Positions 50,330 through 59,149 of a stretch of DNA of 64,000 bases are shown one piece after another. Source of the stretch: Mumia sp. Pv4-285. GTDB lineage: Bacteria; Actinomycetota; Actinomycetes; Propionibacteriales; Nocardioidaceae. The notes below the pieces were generated by a model. The model had not been told where the DNA came from. It worked only from the letters and a program-made list of their open reading frames with translations, and did no database searches. Numbering within the stretch: position 1 is the stretch's first letter; every line of letters begins with the position of its first letter. The DNA lies in contig NZ_CP162023.1 in NCBI RefSeq assembly GCF_041320275.1, positions 3,782,001 through 3,846,000 on the forward strand, written 5' to 3'. Position numbers and translations under genes: made by a program.

Positions 50330-51016
50330 ATGCCGCGGACGAGCAACGACGCCGACGAGGCTGAGCCCGCAGAGCTGCGCGAGCCCCCTCGTACGGCCCG
50401 GGGCGTGCGCACCCGCGCCCGCCTGGTGAGCGCAGCACGGACCGTCTTCGAGCGCGACGGGTTCCTGGACGCGCGTCTCGCCGACATCACGACGGAGGCG
50501 GGCACCGCGGCAGGGTCGTTCTACACCTACTTCGCGAGCAAGGAGGAGATCTTCGCCGCCGTCCTCGAAGAGGTCAAGGAGGAGATGCTCCACCCGCAGG
50601 TGCGCGAGGTCACCAGCGGCGACGACCCCGTCGCCGTGATCGCGGCGGGCAACCGCGCCTACCTGGAGTCGTACGCGCGCAACGCCGCACTGATGCGCCT
50701 GCTCGAGCAGGTCGCGGCGATCGACGACCGGTTCGCAGACGTCCGCTGGCAACGTGGGCGCGCCTTCACCGAGCGCAACGCCCGCAGCATCCGCCACCTC
50801 CAGGAGCGCGGGCTCGCCGACCCCGACGTCGACGCCGGTCTCGCGGCGACCGCGCTCTCGATGATGGTCTCCCGCACCGCCTACAACACCTACGTGCTGG
50901 GCGACGACCGCGACCTCGACACGCTCACCGACACGCTGACGCGCCTGTGGGTCAACGCGCTCGGCATCCCCGAGCGGGTCAACGCAGACCCATCCGTAAA
51001 GGGGTCCCGCCCGTGA
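50330..51016 (+). CDS. TetR-family transcriptional regulator
   Basis: A 228-residue TetR regulator. The DNA-binding helix-turn-helix is at about 48-67 (ARLADITTEAGTAAGSFYTYF), preceded by an acidic N-terminal tail. The C-terminal ligand domain resembles actinobacterial regulators of fatty acid and lipid genes, where acyl-CoA is a common effector. AAGGAGG precedes the ATG at 50330. It lies divergent from the SDR-led operon, next to the palindromic operator, and its stop overlaps the start of the carboxylase gene (GTGA), so the regulator and the carboxylase are co-expressed. Confidence 0.92.
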   Translation: MPRTSNDADEAEPAELREPPRTARGVRTRARLVSAARTVFERDGFLDARLADITTEAGTAAGSFYTYFASKEEIFAAVLEEVKEEMLHPQVREVTSGDDPVAVIAAGNRAYLESYARNAALMRLLEQVAAIDDRFADVRWQRGRAFTERNARSIRHLQERGLADPDVDAGLAATALSMMVSRTAYNTYVLGDDRDLDTLTDTLTRLWVNALGIPERVNADPSVKGSRP

Positions 51017-54000
51017 AGATCCTCATCGCCAACCGCGGCGAGATCGCCGTCCGCATCCACCGCGCCGCCGCCTCGCTCGGCTGGCCGACGGTCGCCGCGC
51101 ACGTCCCCGCGGACGCCGACACGCTCGTCGTGGCCGAGGCCGACGAGACGTACGCGCTGCCGGGTGACGGCGTCGCGGGCTACCTCGACGTCGAGGCCGT
51201 CGTGGATGCCGCGCTCGCCACCGGCGCGCAGGCGGTGCACCCCGGCTACGGCTTCCTCAGCGAGGACCCCCGGCTCGCCGAACGCTGCGCCGAGGCCGGT
51301 CTGGTCTTCGTCGGCCCGGACGCCGACGTGCTGCGGCTCTTCGGCGACAAGGCCGGCGCCCGCGACCACGCCGTACGCCTGGGCGTGCCCGTCCTCCCAG
51401 CGACGCCTGCGGGCATCACGCTCGCCGACGCCGGGCACTTCCTCGCGGAGAACCCGAGCGGCATCATGCTCAAGGCCACCGCGGGTGGCGGCGGTCGCGG
51501 CATGCGGTCCGTGACCGAGGGTGCCGCCCTCGCCGACGCGTACGACCGCTGCCGGTCCGAGGCGCAGCGGAGCTTCGGGAACGACACGCTGTACGCCGAG
51601 GCCCTCCTCCCCCACGCCCGCCACCTGGAGGTCCAGGTGCTCGGAGACGGCTCACGCGTGGTGCACCTCGGCGAACGCGACTGCAGCCTCCAGCGCCGGC
51701 ACCAGAAGGTCGTCGAGTACGCCCCGAGCCCGGCGCTCGACGGCAGCACCCGCAAGGCGTTGCACGACGCCGCGATCACGCTCACCGAGGCCGTCCCGTA
51801 CCGCGGCCTCGCGACGGTGGAGATGCTCGTCGACGCCGACGACCCGGCGCGCTTCGTCTTCATTGAGGTGAATCCCCGCGTCCAGGTCGAGCACACGGTC
51901 ACCGAGCAGGTCACGGGCGTCGACCTCGTCTCCGCCCAGCTGCGGCTGGCCGCCGGGGCGACGCTCGCGGAGATCGGCCTGGACGCCGACGCTCCGCCGA
52001 GTGGGGACACGTACGCGATCCAGGTCCGCGTCAACGCTGAGCGCCCGCTGACCGACGGGTCGGTGGTCGCCGCGACCGGGACCGTGACCGCGTTCGAGAC
52101 GCCGACGTCGCCCACGGTGCGCGTGGACACCCACGTCCGCCCCGGGCTGCGTGTCGACGGCACGTTCGACCCGCTCCTCGCCAAGCTCGTGACGACCACG
52201 GCAGGGACCTTCGCGGAGGCCTGTGCCGCCGCAGAGGCCGCCGTCCGCGCAACGGTGCTCGACGGCGTCGAGACCAACCTCGCGATGGCGGCGCGCGTGC
52301 TCGCGCACCCGGAAGTGGTCTCAGGCCGAGCCACCACGACCTTCCTCGCCCGCCATCCGGAGCTCTCGACCGGCCAGCGGGACGACACCCCCGTCCCCGG
52401 CGACACCGCCTCCGTGACGGCATCCTTCTCCGGATCGGTCGTCGCGGTCGACGTCTCGCCGGGCGACGCGGTCGCCGCCGGCGCGATCCTGCTCGTCCTC
52501 GAGTCGATGAAGATGGAGCACCCCGTCGTGGCGCCGGCCTCCGGCACCGTGCAGGAGGTCCTGGTCGCCGCCGGCGACCAGGTGGGCGACGGGGACCTCC
52601 TCGTCGTCATCGAGCCGGGCGACGTCCGCGTCGACGAGCGGGAGGACCCCGAGCGGCTCGACCCCACCCACATCCGTCCTGACCTCGCCGAGGTGCTCGA
52701 GCGGCACCGGCTGACGCGGGACGAGGCCCGTCCGCAGGCCGTCGAGAAGCGCCGTGCGCGCGGGCACCGTACGGCGCGGGAGAACGTCGACGCGCTGTGC
52801 GACGACGGCTCCTTCGTCGAGTACGGCGCGCTGCCGGTGGCCGCTCAGCGCACCCGTCGCTCCCTCGACGACCTCGTGACGAGCACCCCCGCGGACGGGA
52901 TCGTCACCGGACTCGCGACGATCAATGCCGCCGACCACGGCGAGGACTCCTCGCGCGTCGCGGTCCTCGCGTACGACTACACCGTCCTCGCAGGCACGCA
53001 GGGCTACTTCAGCCACAAGAAGACCGACCGGATGCTGTCGGTCGCCGCGCGCCTCGGCGTCCCGGTCGTGCTCTTCGCGGAGGGCGGCGGCGGGCGCCCG
53101 GGCGACACCGACACGACGGCGGTCCACACCGCGGGCCTCGACGTCGGCACCTTCGCCGCGATGGGCGCGCTCAGCGGCTCGGTGCCGACCGTCGGGGTGC
53201 TCAACGGACGCTGCTTCGCCGGCAACGCCGCGCTCCTCGGCTGCTGCGACGTCATCGTGGCCACCCGGGACTCGTCCCTCGGCATGGCCGGGCCCGCGAT
53301 GATCGAGGGTGGCGGTCTCGGCCGGTACGCCCCCGAGGAGGTCGGACCCATGTCGGTCCAGGGGCCCAACGGCGTCGTCGACGTGCTGGTGGACGACGAC
53401 GCCGAGGCCGTCGCGGTCGCGAAGAAGTACCTCTCGTACTTCCAGGGCCCCGTCGCCCGCTGGTCCGCGCCCGACCAGCGCCTGCTCCGGCACGTCATCG
53501 GCGAGAACCGCCTGCGCGTGTACGACGTGCTCGAGGTCGTACGCACGCTGGCCGACAGCGACTCGGTCCTCGAGCTGCGTGCCGAGTTCGGACGCGGGAT
53601 GGTCACGGCGCTCGTACGGATCGAAGGACGGCCCTACGGGATCGTCGCCAACGATCCCACCCACCTCGGCGGGGCGATCGACGCCGACGGAGCCGACAAG
53701 CTCGCCCGTTTCCTCCAGCTCTGCGACGCCCACGGCCTGCCAGTGGTCTCGCTCTGCGACACACCCGGCTTCATGGTGGGCCCGGAGGCAGAGCGGACGG
53801 CGACCGTCCGGCACTTCAGCCGCCTGTTCGTCATCGGCTCGCACCTGCGGGTGCCCGTGACGACCATCGTCCTCCGCAAGGCGTACGGTCTCGGCGCGCA
53901 GGCGATGGCGGCCGGCGGCTTCCACCGGCCGGTCGCGACGGCCGCCTGGCCGACCGGGGAGATCGGGGCGATGGGGCTGGAGGGCGCGGTCCGCCTGGGC

Positions 54001-54225
54001 TACAGCCGCGAGCTCGCCGCGATCGACGACCCGGGCGAGCGTGAGGAGCGGTTCCAGCAGCTGGTCGCCGAGCACTACGACGCCGGCAAGGCGATCAACG
54101 CCGCGATGACGTTCGAGCTCGACGACGTCATCGACCCCGCAGACACGCGCCGCTGGCTCGTCGCGACCCTCGGCGACCACCGACCCGGCACCGGCGGCTC
54201 CCGCGGCTACGTCGACACCTGGTGA
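51013..54225 (+). CDS. Single-chain biotin-dependent acyl-CoA carboxylase (LCC-type)
   Basis: A 1070-residue fusion carrying all parts of an acyl-CoA carboxylase. The biotin carboxylase domain (about 1-445) starts VKILIANRGEIAVRI and has the ATP-grasp glycine loop AGGGGRGM (157-164) and EVNPRVQVEHTVTE. The biotin carrier domain has ESMKMEH with the biotinylated Lys500. The carboxyltransferase halves (about 555-1070) include GRCFAGNAAL and LCDTPGFMVGPEAE. Most actinobacteria split these into AccA and AccD chains. This layout matches the long-chain acyl-CoA carboxylase described from Mycobacterium avium. It makes 2-carboxyacyl-CoA, but the acyl chain is not readable. AAAGGGG serves the GTG start, which overlaps tetR. 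Confidence 0.92.
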   Translation: MKILIANRGEIAVRIHRAAASLGWPTVAAHVPADADTLVVAEADETYALPGDGVAGYLDVEAVVDAALATGAQAVHPGYGFLSEDPRLAERCAEAGLVFVGPDADVLRLFGDKAGARDHAVRLGVPVLPATPAGITLADAGHFLAENPSGIMLKATAGGGGRGMRSVTEGAALADAYDRCRSEAQRSFGNDTLYAEALLPHARHLEVQVLGDGSRVVHLGERDCSLQRRHQKVVEYAPSPALDGSTRKALHDAAITLTEAVPYRGLATVEMLVDADDPARFVFIEVNPRVQVEHTVTEQVTGVDLVSAQLRLAAGATLAEIGLDADAPPSGDTYAIQVRVNAERPLTDGSVVAATGTVTAFETPTSPTVRVDTHVRPGLRVDGTFDPLLAKLVTTTAGTFAEACAAAEAAVRATVLDGVETNLAMAARVLAHPEVVSGRATTTFLARHPELSTGQRDDTPVPGDTASVTASFSGSVVAVDVSPGDAVAAGAILLVLESMKMEHPVVAPASGTVQEVLVAAGDQVGDGDLLVVIEPGDVRVDEREDPERLDPTHIRPDLAEVLERHRLTRDEARPQAVEKRRARGHRTARENVDALCDDGSFVEYGALPVAAQRTRRSLDDLVTSTPADGIVTGLATINAADHGEDSSRVAVLAYDYTVLAGTQGYFSHKKTDRMLSVAARLGVPVVLFAEGGGGRPGDTDTTAVHTAGLDVGTFAAMGALSGSVPTVGVLNGRCFAGNAALLGCCDVIVATRDSSLGMAGPAMIEGGGLGRYAPEEVGPMSVQGPNGVVDVLVDDDAEAVAVAKKYLSYFQGPVARWSAPDQRLLRHVIGENRLRVYDVLEVVRTLADSDSVLELRAEFGRGMVTALVRIEGRPYGIVANDPTHLGGAIDADGADKLARFLQLCDAHGLPVVSLCDTPGFMVGPEAERTATVRHFSRLFVIGSHLRVPVTTIVLRKAYGLGAQAMAAGGFHRPVATAAWPTGEIGAMGLEGAVRLGYSRELAAIDDPGEREERFQQLVAEHYDAGKAINAAMTFELDDVIDPADTRRWLVATLGDHRPGTGGSRGYVDTW

Positions 54226-54291
54226 CGGTGACCAGCAGGCCTGTGGACGACGCCCACGGAGGTCCGCCGGATTCCGGCACGCTTGTGCGCC

Positions 54292-54717
54292 ATGGACGAC
54301 ATGCGCACCGCACTCGCGACCCCGATCCGCTGCCAGCAGGACCTGCACGACCGCTGGTCGATCTTGATGGGCGAGCTCGGCTTCTCCCGCCGCTCGCTGT
54401 GGTTCACCTTCGTCGACACCGAGCGGCGGATGATCCCGCAGATCTCTGAGATCGTCGACCTGTCCGACCGCGGCGACCACGAGATGGCGTCGGAGCTCCT
54501 CACGATGTGCCGACGCCTCCTCGACGAGGCGGACGGTGTGTCGTCGGTCGCCTTCCTCGTCAGCCGGCCCGGACACCACAGGATGGACCCCGACGACCGG
54601 TCGTGGGCGCGGGCCCTGACTGCGGCGGCCCGCTTCCAGCGTGTCCCGATCGAGACCGTCCACCTGGCGACCGACAGCTCACTCGTCGCGTTCGCACCGG
54701 ACGATCTCGCGGCCTAG
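54292..54717 (+). CDS. Conserved hypothetical protein
   Basis: A 141-residue protein I do not recognise. It is soluble, with no signal peptide, and has LATPIRCQQDLHDRWSILM near the N-terminus and VAFLVSRPGHHRMDPDDRSW in the middle. The latter resembles sensory or stress proteins that carry a short conserved His-Arg stretch, but this is not enough to assign a family. The ATG at 54292 lacks a clear ribosome-binding site; an ATG three codons upstream is possible. It follows the carboxylase by 66 bases and ends four bases before the convergent ABC-F gene. Confidence 0.65.
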   Translation: MDDMRTALATPIRCQQDLHDRWSILMGELGFSRRSLWFTFVDTERRMIPQISEIVDLSDRGDHEMASELLTMCRRLLDEADGVSSVAFLVSRPGHHRMDPDDRSWARALTAAARFQRVPIETVHLATDSSLVAFAPDDLAA

Positions 54718-54721
54718 GACG

Positions 54722-56428
54722 TCACCGCTCCCGCGCGACCCGCCCCTCGTCCCACACCGGCTCGGGGCTCTCGTACACCCTGCCGTCCTGGCCGAGCACC
54801 AGGAACCGGTCGAACGTCCGAGCGAACCACCGGTCGTGCGTGACGGCGAGCACCGTGCCGTCGAACGCCGCGAGGCCGTCCTCGAGCGCCTCGGCGGAGT
54901 CGACGTCCAGGTTGTCGGTGGGCTCGTCGAGCAGCAGCAGCGTGGCCCCGGAGAGCTCGAGCAGAAGGATCTGGAACCGTGCCTGCTGCCCGCCCGACAA
55001 CGACTCGAACGCCTGCTCCGCGGAGCGGGCGAGTCCGTAGCGGTCGAGCTTGCGAGCCGCCTCCTCGCGTCCCATCCCTCGGCGCCCGATGCCCCGTGCG
55101 TCCACGTCGCCGCGGTGCAGGATCTCGAGCAGCGTCCGGCCGACGAGCTCGGGGTGCGAGTGGGTCTGCACGAACCAGCCCGGGCGTACGCGAGCACCGA
55201 GCCTCGCCATCCCCTCGTGCGCGACCGGGGCGACGACCTGGTCGCCGACCGGCTGGTGCTCGATGTCGGGACGGGACCCTCCTGCGGCGAGCAGCCGGAG
55301 GAGGTGCGACTTGCCGGACCCGTTGGACCCCAGGACGGCCACCCTCTCGCCGTACCAGACCTCGAGGTCGAACGGACGCATGAGACCGGTCAGCTCGAGC
55401 GCCTCGCAGACGACGGCGCGCTTGCCCGTGCGGCCACCCGTCAACCTCATCGACACGTTCTGGTCGTTCGGGACGGCTTCCGGCGGCCCGGCCTCCTCGA
55501 ACTTGCGCAGGCGCGTCTGCGCCGCCCGGTAGCGCGCGGCCATGTCGGAGTTGTAGGCCGCCTTGTTCTTGTACATGAGCATGAGCTCGCGGAGCTTGTG
55601 GTGCTCCTCGTCCCAGCGGCGGCGCTGCTCCTCCAGACGTTCGAACCGTGCGGCGCGGGCCTCGTGATAGGTCGCGAAACCGCCCGGATGCGTCCAGGCG
55701 GTGCTGCCCGCCGCACCGAGCTCCAGCGCGACGATCCGGGTAGCGGTGTTCGCGAGCAGGGCACGGTCGTGGCTCACGTAGAGCACGGTCTTCTGGGTCG
55801 CCCTCAGCTGCGCCTCGAGCCACTCCTTACCGGGTACGTCGAGATAGTTGTCCGGCTCGTCGAGCAGGAGGACCTCGTCAGGGCCCCTCAGCAGCCCCTC
55901 CAGCACCAGCCTCTTCTGCTCACCGCCCGACATCGTCGAGAGGTCGCGCCACTTCGCCCGCTCGTAGCCGATCCCGAGCGCCGCCGTGCAGCACGCGTCC
56001 CAGGTGACCTCGAGCTCGTACGCCCCGGAGTCGGCGTACTCGGCGAGCGCCGACGCGTACCGCAGCTGGGTCGGCTCGTCGTCGCGCTCCATCAGGAGCA
56101 GCTCCACCTCGTCGAGACTAGCGGCCGCGAGCCGGACCCGCGGCGGGGCGATCGAGAGCAGCAGCTCACGCACCGTCTCGAGGTGCGAGCCGTCGGGGTG
56201 GCGCGTCACCATCTGGCGCATGATGCCGAGCCCGCCGCTGCGGTTGACGGAGCCGGCGTGCGGGGTGATCTCTCCGGTGATGATCCTCAGCAGGGTCGTC
56301 TTGCCGGCGCCGTTGGCTCCCACCAGGGCGACGACGGCGCCGTCGCCCACCCGGAACGAGACGTCGTCCAGCAGCACCCTCCCGTCAGGGAGGTCGTACC
56401 GGACTCCGGACAGCTCCACGTGACCCAC
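54722..56428 (-). CDS. ABC-F family ATP-binding protein
   Basis: A 568-residue protein with two ATP-binding cassettes and no membrane segments. Walker A motifs are GANGAGKTT (37-45) and GSNGSGKSH in the second half. Signatures are LSTMSGGEQKRL and LSGGQQARF, with Walker B LLLDEPDNYLD and LLLDEPTDNLD. The linker between cassettes is a basic and acidic helical hairpin rich in Arg and Glu. ABC-F proteins act on ribosomes, in translation or antibiotic protection. This one is not evidently a known resistance type. The start is a GTG at 56428 with GGAGGGC very close. Confidence 0.9.
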   Translation of the reverse strand: MGHVELSGVRYDLPDGRVLLDDVSFRVGDGAVVALVGANGAGKTTLLRIITGEITPHAGSVNRSGGLGIMRQMVTRHPDGSHLETVRELLLSIAPPRVRLAAASLDEVELLLMERDDEPTQLRYASALAEYADSGAYELEVTWDACCTAALGIGYERAKWRDLSTMSGGEQKRLVLEGLLRGPDEVLLLDEPDNYLDVPGKEWLEAQLRATQKTVLYVSHDRALLANTATRIVALELGAAGSTAWTHPGGFATYHEARAARFERLEEQRRRWDEEHHKLRELMLMYKNKAAYNSDMAARYRAAQTRLRKFEEAGPPEAVPNDQNVSMRLTGGRTGKRAVVCEALELTGLMRPFDLEVWYGERVAVLGSNGSGKSHLLRLLAAGGSRPDIEHQPVGDQVVAPVAHEGMARLGARVRPGWFVQTHSHPELVGRTLLEILHRGDVDARGIGRRGMGREEAARKLDRYGLARSAEQAFESLSGGQQARFQILLLELSGATLLLLDEPTDNLDVDSAEALEDGLAAFDGTVLAVTHDRWFARTFDRFLVLGQDGRVYESPEPVWDEGRVARER

Positions 56429-56522
56429 GCCCTCCAGTGTCCGCTGTCCGTCAACCGGATTGGTACGGGCCTGGTCCCGAGGTCGAGTACGATCCGTTCA
56501 CCCCCTCCCCTGGAGCTCTTTC

Positions 56523-57026
56523 GTGACCGTGTTCCTGATCCTCGGCCTGGTCGGCCTCGCCCTGCTCGCTGTCTCCCTGATCGTCGGAGAAGTTTTCGAC
56601 GGGATCCTCGACGCCCTTCCCGGAGACGCGTTCTCCACCGCGGTGGTCGGCGGCTTCGTCGCCGCGTTCGGCTTCGGAGCGGCGGCGGCCGACGCAGCCG
56701 GTCTCCCGCTCGTCGGCACGCTCCCGATCGGCATCGTCTGCGGCCTGGTCGTCGGCTGGTTCGCCGCCTGGCTCACCGGACTCGTACGCGGTGGCGGGAG
56801 CGACGCGACTCCGTCGACCGGTGACTCCGTCGGCTACAGCGGACAGGTCATCACGGAGATCCCCGCCGAGGGCTTCGGCGTCGTCCGGGTCACCGTCGGC
56901 GGCCACGTCCTCCAGCTCAACGCACGCGCCGAGACCGCCGTCGGCGCCGGCACCGAGGTCCACGTCACGCAGGTCCTCTCTCCCACCGCGGTCGCCGTCG
57001 CGCCCGTGTGGGGCTCGCTCGACTGA
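56523..57026 (+). CDS. NfeD-like membrane protein
   Basis: A 167-residue protein with three hydrophobic segments (about 2-24, 40-62 and 66-90). A C-terminal soluble beta-rich domain (about 105-167) fits the OB-fold of NfeD proteins. Identification leans on the next gene, a flotillin, because nfeD-flotillin pairs (as in YuaF-FloT) are common. It lacks the large protease domain of long NfeD forms. The start GTG at 56523 has GGAG upstream. It precedes the flotillin by 24 bases. Confidence 0.75.
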   Translation: MTVFLILGLVGLALLAVSLIVGEVFDGILDALPGDAFSTAVVGGFVAAFGFGAAAADAAGLPLVGTLPIGIVCGLVVGWFAAWLTGLVRGGGSDATPSTGDSVGYSGQVITEIPAEGFGVVRVTVGGHVLQLNARAETAVGAGTEVHVTQVLSPTAVAVAPVWGSLD

Positions 57027-57050
57027 CTCCCCCACCGAAAGGCATCCCCC

Positions 57051-58559
57051 GTGCTGATCCCGCTTCTCGGCATCGCTGCCGTCGTCCTCCTGCTGATCTT
57101 CCTGGTCACGAGCCGCTACAAGGTCGCCGGCCCCAACCAGGCCTTCATCGTCACCGGACGCAAGGGCAAGGCGGTCCTCAATCCCGAGACCGGCGCCCTC
57201 ACCACCGACCTGTCCGGCCAGAAGGTGATCCTCGGCGGCGGCACGTTCGTGATCCCGTTCGTGCAGAAGCTCGCGACGATGGACCTGTCGAGCCGTCGCA
57301 TCTCGGTGCAGATCCGCGGCGCGGTGTCCGGCCAGGGCATCAAGCTCAACGTCGAGGGCGTCGCCATCGTCAAGGTCGGCGGCAACGCCGACCAGATCCG
57401 CCTCGCGGCACAGCGCTTCCTCTCCCAGCAGCAGGACGTCGAGCCGTTCACCCAGGAGGTGCTCGCGGGTGCGCTCCGGTCGATCGTCGGCGGTCTGACG
57501 GTCGAGCAGATCATCCGTGACCGTGCGGCGTTCGCCCAGCGCGTCGCCGACGAGTCCGAGAACTCGCTCACGGGGCAGGGCCTCATCCTCGACACGTTCC
57601 AGATCCAGGACGTCACCGACGACGGCAGCTATCTGGCAGACCTCGGGCGCCCCGAGGCCGCCCGCATCCAGCAGACGGCCGCCATCGCCGAGGCCGCAGC
57701 GCGTCAAGCCGCCGAGCAGGCCCGCCTCAAGGCCGAGGAGGAGATCGCGATCGCCCAGCGCGCCCTCGCTCTGAAGCAGTCCGAGATCAAGGCCGAGACC
57801 GATGCGGCGTACGCCAACGCCACCTCAGCGGGACCGCTCGCCCAGGCCGATCTCGACCAGGCGATCCTGACCGAGCAGGAGAAGGTCGCCGTCCGCCAGG
57901 CCGCGCTCACCGAGCGTGAGCTCGAGACCAAGGTCCGCAAGCCTGCCGACGCGGAGCGCTACCGCGTCGAGCAGGAGGCAGAGGCACGTCGTACGTCGGA
58001 GATCTCGGCCGCCGAGGCGCGCAAGGCGTCCACCATCGCCGCCGCCGAGGCGAAGGCCGAGGAAGCGCGGCTCACCGGTGAGGCCGAGAAGTCGCGTCGC
58101 GCAGCGCTCGCCGAGGCCGAGGCGATCGAGGGTGCGCGCCGAGGCGAGGCCGAGAAGGCCCGCCGTGTCGCGGAGGCGGAGGCGACGCGCGCCGAGGGCG
58201 AGGCCCAGGGAGCGGCCATCCTCGCTGTCGGACACGCAGAGGCCGAGGCGATGGACAAGAGGGCCGCGGCGTTCGCGAGCTACAACGACGCCGCTGTGCT
58301 GCAGATGCTGATCGAGGTCCTTCCCCAGATCGCCAAGGAGGTCGCCGCTCCGATCAGTGCCATCGACAAGCTGACCGTGATCTCCACGGACGGCGCCGGC
58401 GCGCTGCCGAAGCAGGTCAACGACAACGTCGTCCAGACGCTGCAGATGCTCAAGACGTCGACTGGCCTCGACCTCGAGGCGCTGCTCCACCGCTCGGTCG
58501 AGAAGGCCGCCAACGGGATGGGCGTCACGACCGGCAAGAACGGGGACGTCGCGGGCTGA
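57051..58559 (+). CDS. Flotillin/SPFH-domain protein
   Basis: A 502-residue membrane scaffold. A short N-terminal membrane hairpin (2-20) is followed by the SPFH domain (about 25-190, with YKVAGPNQAFIVTGRKG). A long Ala/Glu/Arg-rich coiled coil (about 195-415, with repeated EAEK/AEAR blocks) comes next, then a C-terminal flotillin tail. Flotillins organise ordered membrane patches and affect secretion and signalling. GTG at 57051 has GAAAGG upstream. It forms an operon with the NfeD-like gene. Confidence 0.93.
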   Translation: MLIPLLGIAAVVLLLIFLVTSRYKVAGPNQAFIVTGRKGKAVLNPETGALTTDLSGQKVILGGGTFVIPFVQKLATMDLSSRRISVQIRGAVSGQGIKLNVEGVAIVKVGGNADQIRLAAQRFLSQQQDVEPFTQEVLAGALRSIVGGLTVEQIIRDRAAFAQRVADESENSLTGQGLILDTFQIQDVTDDGSYLADLGRPEAARIQQTAAIAEAAARQAAEQARLKAEEEIAIAQRALALKQSEIKAETDAAYANATSAGPLAQADLDQAILTEQEKVAVRQAALTERELETKVRKPADAERYRVEQEAEARRTSEISAAEARKASTIAAAEAKAEEARLTGEAEKSRRAALAEAEAIEGARRGEAEKARRVAEAEATRAEGEAQGAAILAVGHAEAEAMDKRAAAFASYNDAAVLQMLIEVLPQIAKEVAAPISAIDKLTVISTDGAGALPKQVNDNVVQTLQMLKTSTGLDLEALLHRSVEKAANGMGVTTGKNGDVAG

Positions 58560-58564
58560 CGACA

Positions 58565-58583
58565 CCTCGCTGCCGCAGCGAGG
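58565..58583. terminator. Hairpin between convergent genes
   Basis: CCTCGCTG-CCG-CAGCGAGG, a perfect eight-base stem five bases after the flotillin stop and ten bases from the convergent 2H gene stop. It may act on both strands. Confidence 0.7.
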
Positions 58584-58593
58584 GCGGCGCCGC

Positions 58594-59118
58594 TCACGGG
58601 ATCCCCGACAGCGGCCACGTCCGACCTGTCCCGCTGTCGATCAGCGCGGCGCGATCGACGACCAGCGGCATCGGCAGCACATCGGCGACCGCCTCGACGA
58701 CGACCGGCAGCAGCGCGCCCGGCGCGCGGGTGGCGATCGAGACGTGCGGGATCCAGGCTCCATGCCCGTAGTGGCGGTGCAGGTCGGCGCCCGTCGCGCG
58801 GACGGCATCGACCACCGCCAGCTGTCGGGCGGCGACGTCCGGGGTGATCGACGGCGCCAGAGCTGCGCGACCCCGCGGGAACGCGAGGGTCCCGTGGCAC
58901 GTCATCGCGAACGGGCCACCGTCGGGAAGGTCTTCGAGCGCCCTGCGGACGGCGTCGAGGTCCCACTCGCGCAGCACCGCGTACGACAGGTGCGGATGGT
59001 GCCGCCGGTGCGTGTGGCTCGCGAGCGTGTGCACGCCGTGCTCCTCCAACCGGGCCCACAAGGCGCGGAGGCGACGCTCGGTCGGTCGATCGAAGAGCAC
59101 GCAGACAGCGAGGGCCAT
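58594..59118 (-). CDS. 2H phosphoesterase (2'-5' RNA ligase family) protein
   Basis: A 174-residue protein with the two HxT/S motifs of the 2H superfamily: HPHLS (His43, Ser45) and PHVSIAT (His125, Ser127). Members cleave or ligate 2',5' RNA linkages or cyclic phosphates. The cellular substrate here is unknown. The ATG at 59118 gives the standard N-terminus MALAVCVLFD; GAAGG is too close to be a good ribosome-binding site, so the start is moderately sure. It follows the luciferase-like gene by 31 bases. Confidence 0.82.
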   Translation of the reverse strand: MALAVCVLFDRPTERRLRALWARLEEHGVHTLASHTHRRHHPHLSYAVLREWDLDAVRRALEDLPDGGPFAMTCHGTLAFPRGRAALAPSITPDVAARQLAVVDAVRATGADLHRHYGHGAWIPHVSIATRAPGALLPVVVEAVADVLPMPLVVDRAALIDSGTGRTWPLSGIP

Positions 59119-59149
59119 GCCTTCAAGGGTGCCCGAGAAGTGCTCCGGG

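Noticed and set aside
54722-56428. ABC-F gene as an antibiotic-resistance determinant
   Set aside because: The two-cassette architecture is shared with housekeeping ABC-F factors, and no motif specific to resistance types could be recognised.
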